A DNA stretch of 10,093 bases, from assembly GCA_026770585.1 (NCBI GenBank), contig MU647018.1, positions 102,726-112,818 of the forward strand, given 5' to 3'. Positions 8,920 through 10,093 of the stretch are shown piece by piece (positions within the stretch are counted from its first letter, which is position 1; each line of letters opens with the position of its first letter). This DNA comes from Baffinella frigidus. Taxonomy: Eukaryota > Cryptophyceae > Cryptomonadales > Baffinellaceae. Below the pieces are notes generated by a model. The model saw nothing but the letters and a program-made list of their open reading frames with translations, was not told the origin of the DNA and did no database searches. A program made the position numbers and the translations under genes.

Positions 8920-9300
8920 GAGGAGGCGCGCCTCTTCAGCACGAACAGCCACGCCTCTTCATCGCGGCTCTTGAGCGCGAGGAGTCGCGCCTCTTCAGCG
9001 TGCCTCTTCAGCGTGAACAGGCCCGCCTCTTCAAGTGCGAGGAGGCGCGGCGCTTGATCATGAGGCGGCGCGCCTCTTCAGCGCGAGGGGGCGCGTCTCT
9101 TCAGCGCGAACAGCCGCGCCTCTTCAGCGCGAACAGGCGCAGCTCTTGAGCGCGAGGAGGCGCGGCTCTTCAGCGTGCCTCTTCAGCGCGAGAAGACGCG
9201 CCTCTTGAGCGCGAACAGCCACGCCTCTTCAGCGCGCCTCTTCAGCGCGAGAAGGCGCAGCTCTTCACGTGCGAGGAGGCGCGGCGCGTGATCATGAAGC
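8920..9300. repeat. GC-rich composite minisatellite of 13- and 23-bp units
   Basis: CCTCTTCAGCG words recur at spacings of 13 bp or 23 bp (8931, 8954, 8990, 9003, 9026 and onward). The long unit adds GAACAGCCGCG or GAGGAGGCGCG. A longer block, GTGCGAGGAGGCGCGGCGC followed by TTGATCATGA, recurs at 9035 and 9269 (234 bp apart), showing higher-order structure. No sustained frame and no conserved spacer, so neither gene nor CRISPR. Confidence 0.85.
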
Positions 9301-9316
9301 GTCGTCGAGGAGCGCG

Positions 9317-9383
9317 ACGCCGGCCTCGTACAAACAGAAGGACATCCCCTGCAACGCGCGCGGGATCAGGTTATGAATCTCAC
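9317..9383 (+). repeat. host duplication, uninterrupted copy (empty site)
   Basis: ACGCCGGCCTCGTACAAACAG, then AAGGACATCCCCTGC, ending at AGGTTATGAA. The second copy is split at GTA by the 196-bp element (9616-9631 and 9828-9893). This copy is the pre-insertion form. Confidence 0.8.
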
Positions 9384-9405
9384 TTCACTCGGATCCACAA
9401 CATTT

Positions 9406-9523
9406 CGCCTAAGTCAACTCCCCCTGAAAACCAGCGCCTTAAGTCAAATGCCTGCCATGGTGGCAGGGTCCATCTAAACGAAAACAGGGGAAAGTTGACT
9501 TAGGTGAGCTGGTTGACTTAGCT
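9406..9523. repeat. CCTAAGTCAACT inverted repeats
   Basis: CGCCTAAGTCAACTCCCCCTG (9406-9426) pairs with CAGGGGAAAGTTGACTTAGGTG (9485-9506). A second pair, CTTAAGTCAA near 9438 and TTGACTTAG near 9512, interleaves with it. Between them is the hairpin CCTGCCA-TGG-TGGCAGG (9451-9467). The arm resembles the inner arm of the 150-bp element at 2821-2970 (CTTAAGTCAATTCCCC). Confidence 0.65.
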
Positions 9524-9538
9524 GAAATCTTGTGGGTC

Positions 9539-9574
9539 GGAGTGCACTCCATCAGGTTATGAACCTGCACCGCG
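9539..9574. other. small palindrome and AGGTTATGAA copy
   Basis: GGAGTGCACTCC (9539-9550) is a perfect 12-bp palindrome. ATCAGGTTATGAACC repeats the AGGTTATGAA end seen at 9368 and 9878. Confidence 0.5.
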
Positions 9575-9615
9575 TTTAGGGGTTATTCAAGATCCCTTCC
9601 AAGTCCGCTGTGTGG
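9575..9615. mobile_element. CCACACAGCGG element, right-end fragment
   Basis: TTTAGGGGTTATTCAAGATC...GTCCGCTGTGTGG matches the last 41 bp of the full copies. The left portion is missing. Confidence 0.75.
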
Positions 9616-9631
9616 ATACGCCGGCCTCGTA

Positions 9632-9827
9632 GAGCGTCTGCGGTAATTGTTGTCCGTTTTGGACGTGCGGTTTTCCGGTTTTCCGGTTTTCATTTGCCCC
9701 CCGCCCCGATTCATTTGTACCAGAGAAGTGTCCATTTAAAACATCCCACGACCTTTACAACATTTTAAAAAACCGTGAAACCGGGAAACCGTACGTCCAA
9801 AACGGACAACAATTACCGCAAACGCTC
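9632..9827. mobile_element. 196-bp GAGCGTYTGCGG element with TA flanks
   Basis: Left end GAGCGTCTGCGGTAATTGTT; the right end is its complement (AATTACCGCAAACGCTC) with one change. Pairing extends inward through GTCCGTTTTGGACGT to CGGTTTTCCGG-like repeats. TA flanks at 9630-9631 and 9828-9829. The uninterrupted paralogue at 9321-9340 reads CCTCGTACAAACAG with a single TA, which proves the insertion boundary. Noncoding; by target and ends a Tc1/mariner-type MITE. Confidence 0.88.
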
Positions 9828-9829
9828 TA

Positions 9830-10031
9830 CGAACAGAAGGACATCCCCTGCGAATGCATCAGATTACATATTTATTAGGTTATGAAGCTCTCGTTTGGTT
9901 AGGACCACCCTAGGGTCAGTGCCTGTCCTTGGTTTTGAGTAAGCTCTGTATGCCCCAAACCCGGTTGGGGGGGGGGGGCGATGCGAGGGCAGTCTTGAGC
10001 ACGAACGGCACCCCCCACATGATGCCTACGG
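9830..10031. other. host copy remainder and unique stretch, no gene
   Basis: GAACAGAAGGACATCCCCTG to AGGTTATGAA (9831-9887) completes the split host copy. After that I see CCCTAGGGTCAGTGCC, a 12-base G run near 9966-9978, and no coding signal. Confidence 0.5.
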
Positions 10032-10093
10032 CCCTCCGACACCCTCCGACACCCTCCGACACCCTCCGACACCCTCCGACACCCTCCGACACC
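10032..10093. repeat. 10-bp CCCTCCGACA minisatellite
   Basis: Six exact tandem copies; the array is cut by the window end. Confidence 0.92.

Noticed and set aside
8920-9300. CRISPR array
   Set aside because: Repeats are degenerate, steps are 13 or 23 bp, and there are no unique spacers or cas genes; the setting is eukaryotic.

Overview
No intact gene is visible in this window. It reads as repeat-dense, probably subtelomeric DNA of a nuclear eukaryotic genome. Three things point that way: many CCCTAAA/TTTAGGG heptamers (the plant- and alga-type telomere unit) and point variants of it (CCCGAAA, CCCTGAA, CCCTACA, CCCTACG); short exon-like coding relics flanked by pyrimidine tracts with CAG acceptors and by GT donors; and many small non-autonomous foldback elements. 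A microalga or another protist with TTTAGGG telomeres would fit, but the taxon is an inference. I see no bacterial operon, rRNA, tRNA or CRISPR array.

Layout. 1-1757: degenerate heptamer arrays mixed with a coding-like 18-bp box (reads IKTVTV) and copies of a roughly 55-bp palindromic repeat, here called the GTTGAC repeat. 1758-2140: a palindromic patch, then the first of three 167-bp foldback elements. 2139-2624: tandem 127-bp units, each joining a coding-like segment (KHGTVTKFEDG) to a GTTGAC repeat. 2650-7345: relics of a SPRY-domain gene, all on the + strand and in protein order. Exon a has 2 copies, exon b about 8 plus detached tails, exon c 5, and the C-terminal part several. They are separated by heptamer arrays, GTTGAC repeats and foldback elements. 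The best exon copies have compatible splice phases (a to b phase 1, b to c phase 0), so they probably descend from a real spliced gene. 7553-8339: heptamers, an 82-bp duplication, and a TA-flanked 207-bp element at the centre of an inverted repeat of its own flanks. 8340-8758: low-repeat DNA and a CT microsatellite. 8759-8879: a second TA-flanked foldback. 8920-9300: a GC-rich 13/23-bp minisatellite. 9310-9893: a host duplication, one copy of which carries a 196-bp TA-flanked MITE while the other preserves the empty site. 10032-10093: a 10-bp minisatellite that runs off the window.

The parts work together as a record of turnover rather than a pathway. SPRY exon fragments were amplified with telomere-like linkers, the GTTGAC repeat spread among them, and at least three foldback elements then landed inside GTTGAC repeats. 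At least five palindromic families are present: the 167-bp, CCACACAGCGG, CAGRGGTAC, 196-bp GAGCGTYTGCGG and 150-bp TTATCTCAG elements. Most long open frames here are translations of repeats and were not called as genes.
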